Shown: positions 30,379-42,912 of the stretch, in pieces
Layout of the letters: every line of letters begins with the position of its first letter
Numbering within the stretch: position 1 is the stretch's first letter
From: Oceanospirillaceae bacterium
Lineage (GTDB): Bacteria > Pseudomonadota > Gammaproteobacteria > Pseudomonadales > Balneatricaceae
Direction: 5' to 3'
Length of the DNA stretch: 64,000 nt
Assembly: GCA_029938085.1 (NCBI GenBank)
Contig: JAPYOS010000001.1
Location: 310,143-374,142, forward strand
Translations under genes and position numbers: made by a program
The notes under the pieces: generated by a model
The model's database searches: none
Told to the model about the DNA's origin: nothing
The model's input: only the letters and a program-made list of their open reading frames with translations

Positions 30379-31737
30379 TTATTTTCCAATGCAAAAGGAA
30401 CCAAAAATGCGGCCCAATAAGTCATCACTGGTGAAGGTGCCGGTGATTTCGTTGAGGCATTCTTGTGCTAAGCGTAGGTCTTCTGCTAACAGTTCGCCCG
30501 CCTGACTGTATGCCAATTGTGCAGCGCCGTCGTTGAGCAGTTGCTGGCAGCGCTTTAAGGCATCTAAATGGCGGCGGCGGGCACTAAACCCCCCTTCTAA
30601 AGTGGCTTGATAACCGACAGCCTGTTTTAGCTGCTGGAGTAATAAATCGAGGCCAAGGTGGTGCTTGGCACTTAGATAGATGCAGTCGACGCCTTCGACT
30701 TGGGTGAGTTGGGGTGGTGTGTTGGCTAGGTCGATTTTATTGCGTACCAAGGTGATCTGTTTTGGCATGCTAGCTTCGCCCATCAACTTAATCCAATGTT
30801 CAGATGGCGAGGCGGGGTCTTGTGCATCTTGCAATAACAATACCTGATCGGCCTCGGCTATGGCTTTAAGGGCCCTTTCTATACCTATTTTTTCCACCGT
30901 GTCTGGGCTTTCCCTTAAGCCTGCCGTATCGACAATATGTAATGGCAAGCCATCAATATGAATGGCTTCTTTAAGCAAGTCTCTGGTGGTGCCTGCGATG
31001 TCGGTGACGATAGCGCGGTCTTGTCCGGCCAGGGCATTGAGTAAGCTTGATTTACCTGCGTTGGGCGCGCCGGCGATCACCACTTGCATGCCTTCTTGTA
31101 GCAAACTACCTTGCAGGGCTTGGGCGAGGACTTGATCTAGGTCTTGAGTCACTTGCTCTAGCAATGCAGCGACCTTGCCGTCGGCTAGAAAGTCGATCTC
31201 TTCTTCGGGGAAATCTATGGCCGCTTCAACATAGAGGCGTAGGTAAATGAGACTCTCTACCAAGGCATTGATATGGGTAGAAAATACCCCCTGTAATGAA
31301 CGTAAGGCGTTACGCGCGGCTTGTTCGGAGCTAGCATCAATAAGGTCGGCAATGGATTCGGCTTGGGCTAAGTCTAACTTGTCGTTTAAAAAGGCGCGTT
31401 CTGAAAACTCGCCAGGCCGAGCAATGCGAGCGCCCAAGTGAGTTAATTCCCGCTGTAACAAGTCCATCACTACTTGCCCGCCGTGGCCTTGAAATTCAAA
31501 TACGTCTTCGCCGGTAAACGAATCGGGCCCTTTAAAGAAGAGGCTAATGCCCGCGTCTATTTGTTCACCTTGGTGATCTAAAAAGGGGCCATAGTGGGCA
31601 TAGCGCAGCTGGCCTTTATTGTGGCTGAGTTGCTTGCCGTACGTCAGCGCCTTTGGCCCAGACAGACGAATTATGCCTACGCCGCCGCGGCCTGGGGGTG
31701 TGGTTTGAGCACAAATGGTATCTTGGTCTGATTGCAT
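30379..31737 (-). CDS. mnmE: tRNA modification GTPase MnmE (TrmE)
   Basis: This 452-residue GTPase is the partner of MnmG. The N-terminal folate-binding domain starts [27 protein letters not shown]. The G domain shows [16 protein letters not shown] and DIAGTTRD. The C-terminal end FCIGK carries the conserved catalytic Cys. The frame is open 35 codons further upstream, but that part is the translation of a palindromic repeat, so ATG 31737 is the real start. Confidence 0.97.
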   Translation of the reverse strand: MQSDQDTICAQTTPPGRGGVGIIRLSGPKALTYGKQLSHNKGQLRYAHYGPFLDHQGEQIDAGISLFFKGPDSFTGEDVFEFQGHGGQVVMDLLQRELTHLGARIARPGEFSERAFLNDKLDLAQAESIADLIDASSEQAARNALRSLQGVFSTHINALVESLIYLRLYVEAAIDFPEEEIDFLADGKVAALLEQVTQDLDQVLAQALQGSLLQEGMQVVIAGAPNAGKSSLLNALAGQDRAIVTDIAGTTRDLLKEAIHIDGLPLHIVDTAGLRESPDTVEKIGIERALKAIAEADQVLLLQDAQDPASPSEHWIKLMGEASMPKQITLVRNKIDLANTPPQLTQVEGVDCIYLSAKHHLGLDLLLQQLKQAVGYQATLEGGFSARRRHLDALKRCQQLLNDGAAQLAYSQAGELLAEDLRLAQECLNEITGTFTSDDLLGRIFGSFCIGK

Positions 31738-31757
31738 ATGTAGACTGGCTCCGCAGC

Positions 31758-31848
31758 AAGGTTTTGAGTTTTTGACACGCCGTAAATACGTCCATGTAGG
31801 CTCGCACTGGCCATCCATGGCCAGTGACGGTCTAAAACTCAAAACCTT
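31758..31848. repeat. Nested palindromic element between mnmE and yidC
   Basis: A perfect 15-bp inverted repeat, AAGGTTTTGAGTTTT at 31758-31772 with its complement at 31834-31848, encloses 61 bp. Within that lies a second perfect 10-bp palindrome, CACTGGCCAT/ATGGCCAGTG, at 31805-31826 with a 2-nt loop. The layout resembles a dispersed intergenic palindromic (REP or MITE-like) repeat. Only one copy was seen in this window. Any coding frame across it is fortuitous. Confidence 0.7.
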
Positions 31849-31888
31849 ACTCCGAAACCTTAGGCTCCGTAGTATCGGCGATAATTAC

Positions 31889-31914
31889 AAAAAAGGCCTC
31901 ATTAAGAGGCCTTT
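31889..31914 (-). terminator. Rho-independent terminator after yidC
   Basis: AAAGGCCTC at 31892-31900 and GAGGCCTTT at 31906-31914 form a perfect 9-bp stem around ATTAA. In the minus-strand transcript the hairpin is followed by a U-run (about 31886-31894). It ends the rpmH-rnpA-yidC transcript before mnmE. Confidence 0.85.
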
Positions 31915-31937
31915 GTATCATGTTTATGGGCTGCTGT

Positions 31938-33602
31938 TTAGTGCTTACGTGCGGCCATAGACTTTTCGATGCGTTTGGTAATCACATATTGCTGTGTAAT
32001 CGACAAGATGTTGTTACATACCCAATAAAGTACCAGACCTGCAGGGAACCAAAGGAAGAATACCGTAAATACGAGTGGTAACATCTTCATGATTTTGGCT
32101 TGCATTGGATCAGTCGGTGCTGGGTTAAGCATTTGCTGAATAAACATGGTGGCGCCCATGATCACTGGCAAAATGAAGTAAGGGTCTTGTACCGACAGAT
32201 CCTGAATCCACAAGAAGAATGGGGCATGACGCAGTTCAACGGTTTCCATCAGCATCCAGTAGAGGCCGATAAATACAGGCATTTGGATGATGATCGGGAA
32301 ACAACCACTGAGTGGGTTCGCTTTCTCGCGTTTATACAGCTCCATCATGCCCTTGGACATCTTGGCGCGGTCATCACCGTACTGCTCTTTAAGCTTGGCA
32401 ATTTCTGGTGCTAGAGCACGCATCTTTGCCATAGAACGGTACGAAATAGCCGACGGGTAAAAGAAAAACGCCTTTACACACAAAGTCACTAGTAGGATGG
32501 CTACACCCCAGTTACCGACAAAACCAAACATGGTGTTAAGCAGCCAGAACAATGGCTGAGAAATCCACCATAACCAACCGTAGTCCACTACAAGGTCAAG
32601 GTTTTCCGAAATAGCTTCTAGGTCGGCTTGGATCTTCGGGCCGGCATAAAAGTCGGCTGAAGTAGCGCCTGATTGGCCTGCTTGTAGTTCCAGTGCGGGG
32701 CTCACAAAACCGGCAATGTAGCTGCCCTTGCTAACGCGAGTGCTGTAGTTGTGCTGTTGTTCTGGGTTAGGTACCCATGCACTTACAAAGTAGTGTTGCA
32801 ACATGCCTACCCAACCACCAGGGCCACTACGCTTAAAGTTAGCGTCATCCATGTCGTCAAAATCGTAACGGAAGTATTTGTCGTCTGGGAAGGAAAAGGC
32901 TGGGCCTAAGTAGGCCGACATGCCCATGCCGCCAGTCGCGCTAGGGTCTGCAGAACGGTCGCGTTTGATTTGGCCAAACAGGTTGGCAGACCAAGGCTGG
33001 TTGCCACGGTTGTCTACTGCATACGTCAGGTTAACTAAATGGCTACCACGATTAAAGGTGTAGATCTTATTAATCACCGCACCAGTGTCATCCGTAAGAC
33101 TGAGCACGACTTGCAGTGATTGTTGTCCATCTAACATGGTGTAGGCTGTTTGTTGAGCCTTAAAAATAGGACGTGACTTAAGGTCCGTGCCGTTAGCGCC
33201 TATGAGCCCACTTTGGGCAACGTAAGTGCGGTTTTGGTTTTGTTCCAGCAAGGTAAATGGCACATCAGGGTGATCCATTTCTGCCAAATAGTTGACCAAA
33301 GACGCTTGAATGATGTCGCCACCTTGGGTGTCGATCACAACTTGCAAGGTATCCGTGTTCACTTCCACCAGTACACCGGCGCTGGCATTGGCTGCGCTGG
33401 TAACCGTAATGTCGGTATTGTTGTTTGACACATCTGCGGCTACGGCAAAGTCGGTGGTGACTATGTCGGTATTGTAGGCAGAAACACTAGTGACCTGTTG
33501 GGGTGCGACGGCGCTGGTGCCGTAGTCTTGGTTCCATTGCAGCACCATCAGGTAAGAAATGATGGCGATACCGGCAATCAGAATAATGCGTTGAAAATCC
33601 AT
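31938..33602 (-). CDS. yidC: Membrane protein insertase YidC
   Basis: This 554-residue inner-membrane insertase has an N-terminal signal-anchor helix (IILIAGIAIISYLMVLQW). A large periplasmic domain (about 60-340) follows, then five C-terminal helices with the conserved segments NPLSGCFPIIIQMPVFIGLYWML and FPAGLVLYWVCNN. The basic C-terminus (KRIEKSMAARKH) contacts ribosomes. It lies 94 nt after rnpA with no yidD between them. Confidence 0.97.
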   Translation of the reverse strand: MDFQRIILIAGIAIISYLMVLQWNQDYGTSAVAPQQVTSVSAYNTDIVTTDFAVAADVSNNNTDITVTSAANASAGVLVEVNTDTLQVVIDTQGGDIIQASLVNYLAEMDHPDVPFTLLEQNQNRTYVAQSGLIGANGTDLKSRPIFKAQQTAYTMLDGQQSLQVVLSLTDDTGAVINKIYTFNRGSHLVNLTYAVDNRGNQPWSANLFGQIKRDRSADPSATGGMGMSAYLGPAFSFPDDKYFRYDFDDMDDANFKRSGPGGWVGMLQHYFVSAWVPNPEQQHNYSTRVSKGSYIAGFVSPALELQAGQSGATSADFYAGPKIQADLEAISENLDLVVDYGWLWWISQPLFWLLNTMFGFVGNWGVAILLVTLCVKAFFFYPSAISYRSMAKMRALAPEIAKLKEQYGDDRAKMSKGMMELYKREKANPLSGCFPIIIQMPVFIGLYWMLMETVELRHAPFFLWIQDLSVQDPYFILPVIMGATMFIQQMLNPAPTDPMQAKIMKMLPLVFTVFFLWFPAGLVLYWVCNNILSITQQYVITKRIEKSMAARKH

Positions 33603-33696
33603 AGAAGCAAATCATCGTTAGTTGGTAAAAATCCAACAGTGATTATAGTGCCTGTGCGCGTGTTGGCAATGGGCTGGCATGGGTGGATGCCTAAAT

Positions 33697-34074
33697 CTAG
33701 CTGGATTGTGCGGTTTTTTTACGTAATCTTGCCCATTGCTTGGTAATTAAGCGATGCAGTGTGGCATTATCGAGTTCGCCCAAGCCCTTGCGTGATAAAA
33801 TCACCAAATCCAAAGGTGGGGAGAACTCGTTGTCTTGCGTACAAAGGGTTCTAAAACTATCACGTATAACGCGCTTAACGCGGTTACGGTGAACAGCTAG
33901 TTTTATGCCTTTTTTAGCAATCACCAATCCCAGACGGGAGTGGTCTTGTAAGCTTGGACGGGCCAAGATCAGTAGGTGCTGATCCGAAACTTTGAAGTCA
34001 GCTTGATCAAAGACCCTTCGATAATCCCCAGCATTCAACAGGCGCCGCTGCCGGGAAAAGTCGAATTCAGTCAT
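33697..34074 (-). CDS. rnpA: Ribonuclease P protein component
   Basis: This 125-residue basic protein assists the RNase P RNA in cleaving tRNA leaders. It contains the RNP motif RNRVKRVIRDSFR and starts FDFSRQRRLLNAGDYRRVF after a short N-terminus. It lies 22 nt after rpmH, the usual pairing. Confidence 0.95.
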   Translation of the reverse strand: MTEFDFSRQRRLLNAGDYRRVFDQADFKVSDQHLLILARPSLQDHSRLGLVIAKKGIKLAVHRNRVKRVIRDSFRTLCTQDNEFSPPLDLVILSRKGLGELDNATLHRLITKQWARLRKKTAQSS

Positions 34075-34096
34075 ACGCTAAGCGTGCAACAGTCGT

Positions 34097-34231
34097 TTAA
34101 GCGCTTAGGCTCTTACGGCCTTTAGCACGACGTGCATTGATTACGGCACGGCCGCCTACAGTTGACATGCGTGCACGGAAACCGTGAGTGCGCTTGCGCT
34201 TTAGGACGCTAGGTTGAAACGTTCTTTTCAT
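34097..34231 (-). CDS. rpmH: 50S ribosomal protein L34
   Basis: This 44-residue highly basic ribosomal protein has the almost invariant sequence [20 protein letters not shown] at its N-terminus. The frame is open a further 27 codons upstream, but the standard start at 34231 is certain. It is divergent from dnaA. Confidence 0.98.
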   Translation of the reverse strand: MKRTFQPSVLKRKRTHGFRARMSTVGGRAVINARRAKGRKSLSA

Positions 34232-34355
34232 GATCGGTCTCGCAAAATAGTTGTATAGGCCAAAAGTTTGGCATTGAAAATCTAGGCGCGCAAGTATATG
34301 AGATAGCGCCACCTAAGGCAAGCCTGTTTCTGAGTTAATTATTAATTTAGTGTGG

Positions 34356-34467
34356 TTATCTACAAAATCACACTTCGCCTGTGGATAACTTTATCCACTT
34401 GATGATAAAATAGGCCTCTTTAGTCGCTATTATAAGCTATTCCCATAGTGCAGGCGATTGTGTATAC
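34356..34467. promoter_or_regulatory. DnaA-box cluster in the rpmH-dnaA intergenic region
   Basis: One perfect box (TGTGGATAA, 34380-34388) and three with one mismatch (TTATCTACA at 34356-34364, TTATCCACT at 34391-34399, TGTGTATAC at 34459-34467) lie in the 280-nt region 34232-34511. This density suits autoregulation of dnaA. In Pseudomonas oriC lies here, but this region has fewer perfect boxes and less AT-rich DNA than 25190-25670. No gene was seen in the interval. Confidence 0.65.
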
Positions 34468-34511
34468 CCTACAGTGTTGGTTCGGGTCCTATTTAAGGCG
34501 TTATTAAATTT

Positions 34512-35951
34512 ATGTCGCAAGCGGTTTGGCAGCAATGTTTGGCGTGTCTTCAAGACGAATTGCCAAGCCAGCAATACAATACCTGGATTCGCCCGTTAAA
34601 GGTTAATGAGGCTGATCGGGTGATTCAGTTATTGGCACCTAACCGGTTTGTGCAAGATTGGGTTAAAGATAAGTATTTTTCTAGGATTCGCCAATTGGTC
34701 GCCGACTATGCGACTGACGATACCCTTAATGTGGAGTTGCTCGTGGCGCCACCAAAAGGCGCGCCTAGTGGAGCCATGGCAACCCGCTCTAGGCCCGCCC
34801 CTCGTTCTATTATCGACCGACAGCCACCCACAAGCGCTACACCCCCGCAATCGTCTACTATTATCCAATCGCCGTTCAATCTTGAGCCTGTCACCGAGAG
34901 GGTGGTTCAGGTAGAAGGCTCGGTAAGGCATCAGAGTTACCTTAACCGCGCGTTTACCTTTTCTAGCTTTGTGCAGGGTAAGTCCAATCAATTGGCTTTG
35001 GCGGCGGCTAGGCAAGTGGCGGAGAACCCTGGCAGTTCGTATAACCCCTTATTTCTATATGGTGGTGTTGGTTTAGGTAAGACTCACTTGATGCATGCCG
35101 TGGGCGCTGCGCTATTAGAGCGTAACCCTAATGCCAAGGTGGTCTACCTTCACTCAGAGCGGTTCGTAGCTGACATGGTTAAAGCCTTGCAGCTAAACGC
35201 GATTAACGATTTTAAACGATTTTACCGTTCAGTTGATGCCTTGTTGATTGATGACATACAGTTTTTCGCTGGTAAAGAGCGTTCGCAGGAAGAGTTCTTC
35301 CACACTTTCAATGCCTTGCTCGAAAGTGGCCAGCAAATGATCCTGACTTGTGATCGCTACCCTAAAGAGATTGCGGGCTTAGAAGATCGTTTGAAGTCAC
35401 GCTTTGGTTGGGGCCTTACGGTTGCGGTTGAGCCGCCTGAATTGGAGACGCGAGTCGCCATATTGATGAAGAAAGCCGCCGAGGGAGGCATTGCCCTACC
35501 GGAAGATGCGGCCTTCTTCTTGGCCAAAAAGATTCGTTCAAACGTGCGAGAGCTAGAAGGCGCCTTAAAACGTGTGGTGGCCAATTCTCATTTTACAGGG
35601 GAAGCTATTTCTACACCCTTTATACAAGAATCGCTGCGTGATTTATTGGCCCTGCAAGACCGGCAGGTGAGTATTGATAATATTCAAAAGACTGTAGCCA
35701 GCTATTACAAGATTAAAATTGCTGATATCTTATCAAAACGCCGTTCGCGTTCTGTGGCAAGGCCTAGGCAAGTGGCTATGGCCTTGGCAAAAGAATTAAC
35801 TAATCACAGCTTACCAGAGATTGGTGATGCTTTTGGCGGGCGTGATCACACCACGGTGTTACATGCATGCCGAAAAATTAAAGAATTACGTGAAACCGAC
35901 CGTGACATTCACGACGATTATGATAACTTATATCGCTCACTTACAGTTTAG
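34512..35951 (+). CDS. dnaA: Chromosomal replication initiator DnaA
   Basis: This 479-residue AAA+ initiator binds TTATNCACA boxes and opens oriC. Domain I starts [23 protein letters not shown] Pro/Ser-rich linker covers about 80-140. The Walker A motif is [13 protein letters not shown] and Walker B is [13 protein letters not shown]. Domain IV carries the box-recognition segment [15 protein letters not shown]. It starts the dnaA-dnaN-recF-gyrB cluster. Confidence 0.98.
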   Translation: MSQAVWQQCLACLQDELPSQQYNTWIRPLKVNEADRVIQLLAPNRFVQDWVKDKYFSRIRQLVADYATDDTLNVELLVAPPKGAPSGAMATRSRPAPRSIIDRQPPTSATPPQSSTIIQSPFNLEPVTERVVQVEGSVRHQSYLNRAFTFSSFVQGKSNQLALAAARQVAENPGSSYNPLFLYGGVGLGKTHLMHAVGAALLERNPNAKVVYLHSERFVADMVKALQLNAINDFKRFYRSVDALLIDDIQFFAGKERSQEEFFHTFNALLESGQQMILTCDRYPKEIAGLEDRLKSRFGWGLTVAVEPPELETRVAILMKKAAEGGIALPEDAAFFLAKKIRSNVRELEGALKRVVANSHFTGEAISTPFIQESLRDLLALQDRQVSIDNIQKTVASYYKIKIADILSKRRSRSVARPRQVAMALAKELTNHSLPEIGDAFGGRDHTTVLHACRKIKELRETDRDIHDDYDNLYRSLTV

Positions 35952-35991
35952 TAGACCGTTTACCGAACCTAGGCCTTAACAGGATTGAAGT

Positions 35992-37095
35992 ATGAAATTT
36001 ACCATTAGCCGAGAAGCCTTTCTAAAACCCCTCGTTCTTGTTGCAGGTGTTGTTGAGCGGCGTCAGACCTTGCCCGTACTTGCCAATATATTGGTGGTGA
36101 TTGAAGGGGATCAATTAACACTCACAGGTACCGACTTAGAGGTGGAGTTGGTGGGTCGGGTGAGCTTAGATCAGGTTGGCGAAGATGGTAGTGTCACCAT
36201 TCCCGCCCGTAAGTTGATGGATATCTGTAAGTCCTTGCCTGATCATGCGATGATCGAGGTCGCACAAACGGATGAACATGTTGTAGTCCGCTCGGCGCGT
36301 AGTCGATTTAAGTTATCCACATTGCCCGCAGCCGACTTCCCTAATGTCGAAGATAGTCCAGAGTCATTTGAGTTTGAAGTGCCGCAAATGGCCCTTAAGC
36401 AGTTGGTGGACCAGACCGGTTTTGCCATGGCGCAGCAGGATGTGCGTTACTACCTTAACGGCATGTTGTTTGAAATAAAAGACGCTCAGTTACGTACCGT
36501 GGCCACCGATGGCCACCGACTAGCTACTAGTTGCATGCCGGTAGGTTTGCCCGATCAGGCGGCTCAGCAGCTCATCGTACCGCGTAAGGGTGTATTAGAG
36601 TTGGCGCGTTTGATGACCGAAGAAGACGGCACCGTGAGATTGGTGATTGGTGCAAGCCATATCCGTGCATTTACCAGTGAATTCATCTTTACTTCTAAGC
36701 TTGTTGATGGAAAATTTCCAGATTATGAGCGCGTATTGCCGCGTAATGGCGACAAGATCGTGCTAGTTGATCGATTGGCAATGCGTGGTGTTTTAAGTCG
36801 TGCAGCCATCCTCTCTAACGAAAAGTACCGTGGCGTACGGATGACCGTAAGCGATACCAACTTGCAAGTAGTGGCTAACAACCCTGAGCAAGAAGAGGCT
36901 GAAGAAAGTTTGATGGTTGACTACCAGGGCGCGCAAATTGAAATTGGTTTTAACGTTGGTTACGTGTTGGACGTGCTCAACGTACTTCACAGCGATCAAG
37001 TAAAAATGACCCTGAGCGACTCCAATTCTAGTGCTTTGTTAGCCGATGGTGGCAACGGTGCAGCCCAGTATGTCATCATGCCGATGCGCCTATAA
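35992..37095 (+). CDS. dnaN: DNA polymerase III beta sliding clamp
   Basis: This 367-residue clamp gives processivity to Pol III. It starts MKFTISREAFLKPLVLVAGVVERRQTLP, the typical N-terminus. It shows the three-fold repeated domain pattern and ends YVIMPMRL, the family C-terminus. It lies 40 nt after dnaA. A perfect DnaA box (36313-36321) lies inside its coding sequence. Confidence 0.98.
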   Translation: MKFTISREAFLKPLVLVAGVVERRQTLPVLANILVVIEGDQLTLTGTDLEVELVGRVSLDQVGEDGSVTIPARKLMDICKSLPDHAMIEVAQTDEHVVVRSARSRFKLSTLPAADFPNVEDSPESFEFEVPQMALKQLVDQTGFAMAQQDVRYYLNGMLFEIKDAQLRTVATDGHRLATSCMPVGLPDQAAQQLIVPRKGVLELARLMTEEDGTVRLVIGASHIRAFTSEFIFTSKLVDGKFPDYERVLPRNGDKIVLVDRLAMRGVLSRAAILSNEKYRGVRMTVSDTNLQVVANNPEQEEAEESLMVDYQGAQIEIGFNVGYVLDVLNVLHSDQVKMTLSDSNSSALLADGGNGAAQYVIMPMRL

Positions 37096-37148
37096 ACGGG
37101 CTTGTTTTGGGTGCTTAATGGGCTTTCAATTTGGCATATTATGGTGAG

Positions 37149-37180
37149 TTATGCACAGCTTGTGTTTAATGTTATCCACA
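37149..37180 (+). promoter_or_regulatory. Two perfect DnaA boxes between dnaN and recF
   Basis: TTATGCACA (37149-37157) and TTATCCACA (37172-37180) are both perfect TTATNCACA boxes, in the same orientation and 23 bp apart. They lie within the 98-nt gap before recF. They may regulate recF-gyrB transcription or titrate DnaA. Confidence 0.7.
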
Positions 37181-37193
37181 GGCCGGTAAGGTT

Positions 37194-38282
37194 ATGTCTG
37201 TTCAACAACTAAGCATCCAGCGGTTGCGAAACCTTGACCATGTTGAGGTGAGCTTCGGTTCTGGCATCAATTTGTTATACGGCGCTAACGCAAGTGGTAA
37301 GACTAGCGTGTTGGAAGCGATTCATATGCTCAGCCTTGGGCGGTCTTTTCGTAGCCTTAAGCTGGCTTCTGTGATTGCTCAAAATCAAAGCGATTGCCTG
37401 TTGTTTGCCAAATTGAAAAACCAACAAGGCGTGCCCGTCGCGTTGGGAATGAATCGGCGTCTCGATGGGGATCATACAATACGTCTTAATGGTGAAAGCC
37501 TAACCTCTACCGCTGAGCTAGCAAGCTTGCTGCCTGTGCAGTTAATTGACCCTTCTAGTGCCAGTTTAATTGAGGGTGGTCCAAGCCTTCGGAGGCAGTA
37601 TTTGGACTGGGGTGTGTATCACCATAATGCCGCGTTTTTTGGGCTCTGGAAGCAGGCTCAGAGGCTGTTAAAACAACGTAATAGTGCTTTGAAATGTGGT
37701 ACAATGAGCGCCTCTGTAAGGGCTAGTTTTGATCCCGGCTTGGTGCAGGTCGCGGAACAGATAAATGGCCTCAGAGAGGCCTATTTAAGGCAGCTTGAGC
37801 CCATGTTCTTTGAGCTCCTTGCTGGTTTGGTAGACTTGCCTGATTTGAAGCTGGGTTACTATTGCGGTTGGACCACAAATCGAGCCTACTCCGACATTTT
37901 AGATGAAACTCTTGAGCGGGACCTGCACTTAGGTTACACGCAACGAGGGCCTCAGCGGGCAGATATTAAGTTAACGCTCAATGGCTTCAGTGCGGCAGAG
38001 CGTTTATCGCGTGGCCACCAAAAACTGGTAGTGGTCGCGTTAAAGTTGGCTCAGGGTAAGTTGCTTAGCGAAATACAGGGGCGCAAGTGTGTGTTCTTGG
38101 TAGACGACTTGGCGGCGGAATTAGACTGGGCTCATCGACGAGAGATATGCCGGCAGTTGGCCGAATTGAACACGCAAGTGTTTGTTACCAGTGTTGGCCC
38201 AAATGAGCTAACGGATTGTTGGCCAGAAGATATACAAGTTAAAATGTTTCACGTGAAACACGGACAGGTGTCGCCAAACTAA
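37194..38282 (+). CDS. recF: DNA replication and repair protein RecF
   Basis: This 362-residue SMC-like ATPase acts in gap repair with RecO and RecR. The Walker A motif is LLYGANASGKTSVLEAIHML. The signature motif is LSRGHQKLVVVALKLAQ, and Walker B is CVFLVDDLAAELD. The end of the gene contains a perfect parS site, which encodes KMFHVKHGQ without disturbing the frame. Confidence 0.96.
   Translation: MSVQQLSIQRLRNLDHVEVSFGSGINLLYGANASGKTSVLEAIHMLSLGRSFRSLKLASVIAQNQSDCLLFAKLKNQQGVPVALGMNRRLDGDHTIRLNGESLTSTAELASLLPVQLIDPSSASLIEGGPSLRRQYLDWGVYHHNAAFFGLWKQAQRLLKQRNSALKCGTMSASVRASFDPGLVQVAEQINGLREAYLRQLEPMFFELLAGLVDLPDLKLGYYCGWTTNRAYSDILDETLERDLHLGYTQRGPQRADIKLTLNGFSAAERLSRGHQKLVVVALKLAQGKLLSEIQGRKCVFLVDDLAAELDWAHRREICRQLAELNTQVFVTSVGPNELTDCWPEDIQVKMFHVKHGQVSPN
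38245..38260. other. parS: parS centromere site inside recF
   Basis: TGTTTCACGTGAAACA is a perfect 16-bp palindrome identical to the consensus chromosomal parS. It lies near the 3' end of recF. ParA and ParB are encoded at 20917-22569, so this is an expected ParB loading site. Confidence 0.93.
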
Positions 38283-38324
38283 AAACTGGTTTGGGACCCA
38301 TTTTATGAAAATGATTTGGAGTAA

Positions 38325-40742
<2,418 letters not shown>

Positions 40743-40761
40743 GATGTGAATGTCGAGCACA

Positions 40762-40788
40762 AAAAAAGCCTCAATTGAGGCTTTTTTA
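40762..40788. terminator. Bidirectional terminator between gyrB and glyS
   Basis: AAAAAAGCCTCAATT and AATTGAGGCTTTTTT form an uninterrupted inverted repeat flanked by A and T runs. It can stop transcription from gyrB (plus) and from glyQS (minus), which converge here. Confidence 0.88.
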
Positions 40789-40811
40789 TTGGCTGGAATT
40801 TACTAAACTAA

Positions 40812-40827
40812 TGTTTCACGTGAAACA
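40812..40827. other. parS: parS centromere site after gyrB
   Basis: TGTTTCACGTGAAACA is again a perfect consensus parS. The dyad symmetry continues three more bases on each side, making a 22-bp palindrome. It is intergenic, between the gyrB terminator and the glyS stop. Confidence 0.95.
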
Positions 40828-40860
40828 TTAGTCAATAACCACCGGACTACAAAGATACGT

Positions 40861-42912
40861 TTAGTGGGCTAATAGACTGATATCAGCAACTCGGCCCAAT
40901 TCAATTTGTAGTGCTGACAAGAGGGCAAGGCGGTTGTTCTTAACGGCCTCATCGTCAGCCATCACCATGATGTCCGAGAAGAAGGTATCAAGCGGTTCGG
41001 CCAGCTGAGCCAGTTGTTCAAGCGCGTCTGTATAGTTACCCTTTGCAATAACCAGTGCGTTGGCAGTTTGTACACTTGTCAGGCGTTGAGCCAGGGCGGA
41101 TTCCGCTTGCTCAGTGAGAAGTGCTGGGTCTAGTTGGGCAGCACCGCGACCGTTCTTAGCCAAAATATTGCTGACCCGTTTGTTGTTGGCCGCAAGGGCC
41201 TGAGCGCTATCCAGTTTAAGGAAGCGGCTTACTGCTTGTACGCGGCGATCAAAGTCTAAAGGCGAGTTGGACTTGTTAGCCATTACCGCCAGATAGATAT
41301 CTACCGAGACGTTTTGGTCGTCGTAATAGGCGCGTAAGCGATCAAAAACAAAACTAAGCAATTTCTGTTCTACGTCTGCTTGGGTAACGGACAAGTCAGC
41401 ATGCAGGGCATAGGCCTGTTGAACCAAAGTGGTCAAGTCTAGGGCGTAGCTGTTTTCGATCATGATGCGCAGCAGGCCAACTGTGGCACGGCGCAAGGCG
41501 TACGGATCTTTACTGCCTGTAGGAGGTTGGCCAATACCAAACAGGCCCACTAAGGTGTCTAGGCGGTCAGCGATGGCCACTGCGCTAGCAATGTCAGTTT
41601 GGGGCAACTGGTCACCGGCAAATTTAGGCCAATAATGTTGCTCAAGGGCGGCCGCAACGGTGCAGTTTTCGCCATCGTTAAGGGCATACACATGACCCAT
41701 AAGGCCTTGCAAATCACTAAATTCCAGCACCATTTCAGTGTTGAGATCGGCTTTGCAGAGGCTAGCCGCACGTTGAGCCAAGCCAACATCGGCGCCAATA
41801 GAGGTTGCGATGTGCCCCGCCAGTTGAGCGACGCGTTGAGTCTTGTCCAATACCGTGCCAAGTTGCGCCTGAAATACAACTTTACCAAGGGCTTGGTTAC
41901 GGCTTTCTAGGGTGGATTTTTTATCGGTATCAAAAAAGAACATAGCATCGGCTAGGCGAGGCCTAATGACTCTTTCGTTGCCTTCAATGATCTTGGTGGG
42001 ATCTTTACTGATAATATTACTGACGGTCAAAAATAGCGGCAAAATGGCACCGTCTTGGTCAACAAAATGGAAGTATTTTTGATGCTCCTTCATGGAAGAA
42101 ATAAGTGCCTGTGCAGGGACTTGCAAGAAGGCATCATCAAACCGGCCGGTCAAACAAACTGGCCACTCCACCAATCCCGTCACTTCATCCAATAATTTTT
42201 CATCGATCACAGCGGTTGCATTAAGCGCAATGGCTTGCTCAGATATTTGTTGTCGAATCATGGCCTTGCGTTCATCAAAGCAGACAATAACATGACCTTC
42301 GGTACGTAGTTGTTGTGCATAACTGCTGGCAGATTGAATGGCGAACTGGCCGCCACTGTGGAAGCGGTGACCGCGAGTCAGGTGGTCGTTGGTTAAGCCA
42401 AACAACTGCGTGTCGATGAGTTCATTACCCAAACTCAGGATAAACCATTGCACGGGACGCACAAATTCGTTACGTGATGAACCCCAGCGCATACGCTTAG
42501 CTACGGGCAAGCCAGCAAGAGCTTTATCAATGACATCGGCGAGCAGAGCGATAGTTTTTGCACCCTTAATGTGGCGCTCAAATTCGTAATATTGGCCTTT
42601 GTCTGTATCAACAACCGCGAGCTCTTTCAAGCTTACCTTACACGAGCGGGCAAAACCTTCAACCGCTTTCTCTGGGGCTTTTACAGACGGCCCGCGACGG
42701 CTTTCGCTACGGTCGGCCTGTTGGCTAGACAGTTGGTTAATGGTTACCGCCAAGCGGCGAGGTGTGGCGTATGAGGTCACTTCGGCGTGGGTTAAGCCCA
42801 GCTCCCTAAGTTGGTTAACAATGCTAGTTTCAAGCGCGTTAGACAAGGCTGTTAACGACTTGGGTGGTAACTCTTGTGTACCTAGCTCAAACAAAAAATC
42901 GGCATGGGTCAT
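40861..42912 (-). CDS. glyS: Glycyl-tRNA synthetase beta subunit
   Basis: This 683-residue subunit of the alpha2beta2 glycyl-tRNA synthetase starts [17 protein letters not shown], the family N-terminus. It has the conserved [12 protein letters not shown] segment and the HD-domain-like region [17 protein letters not shown]. Its start overlaps the end of glyQ by 4 nt. Confidence 0.97.
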   Translation of the reverse strand: MTHADFLFELGTQELPPKSLTALSNALETSIVNQLRELGLTHAEVTSYATPRRLAVTINQLSSQQADRSESRRGPSVKAPEKAVEGFARSCKVSLKELAVVDTDKGQYYEFERHIKGAKTIALLADVIDKALAGLPVAKRMRWGSSRNEFVRPVQWFILSLGNELIDTQLFGLTNDHLTRGHRFHSGGQFAIQSASSYAQQLRTEGHVIVCFDERKAMIRQQISEQAIALNATAVIDEKLLDEVTGLVEWPVCLTGRFDDAFLQVPAQALISSMKEHQKYFHFVDQDGAILPLFLTVSNIISKDPTKIIEGNERVIRPRLADAMFFFDTDKKSTLESRNQALGKVVFQAQLGTVLDKTQRVAQLAGHIATSIGADVGLAQRAASLCKADLNTEMVLEFSDLQGLMGHVYALNDGENCTVAAALEQHYWPKFAGDQLPQTDIASAVAIADRLDTLVGLFGIGQPPTGSKDPYALRRATVGLLRIMIENSYALDLTTLVQQAYALHADLSVTQADVEQKLLSFVFDRLRAYYDDQNVSVDIYLAVMANKSNSPLDFDRRVQAVSRFLKLDSAQALAANNKRVSNILAKNGRGAAQLDPALLTEQAESALAQRLTSVQTANALVIAKGNYTDALEQLAQLAEPLDTFFSDIMVMADDEAVKNNRLALLSALQIELGRVADISLLAH

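Noticed and set aside
31616-31960. Short frames across the mnmE-yidC gap
   Set aside because: They are translations of the palindromic repeat and the terminator, not conserved proteins.
33603-33696. Possible yidD remnant with HPC-like residues on the minus strand
   Set aside because: The similarity is limited to two or three residues; the core YidD motifs are absent.
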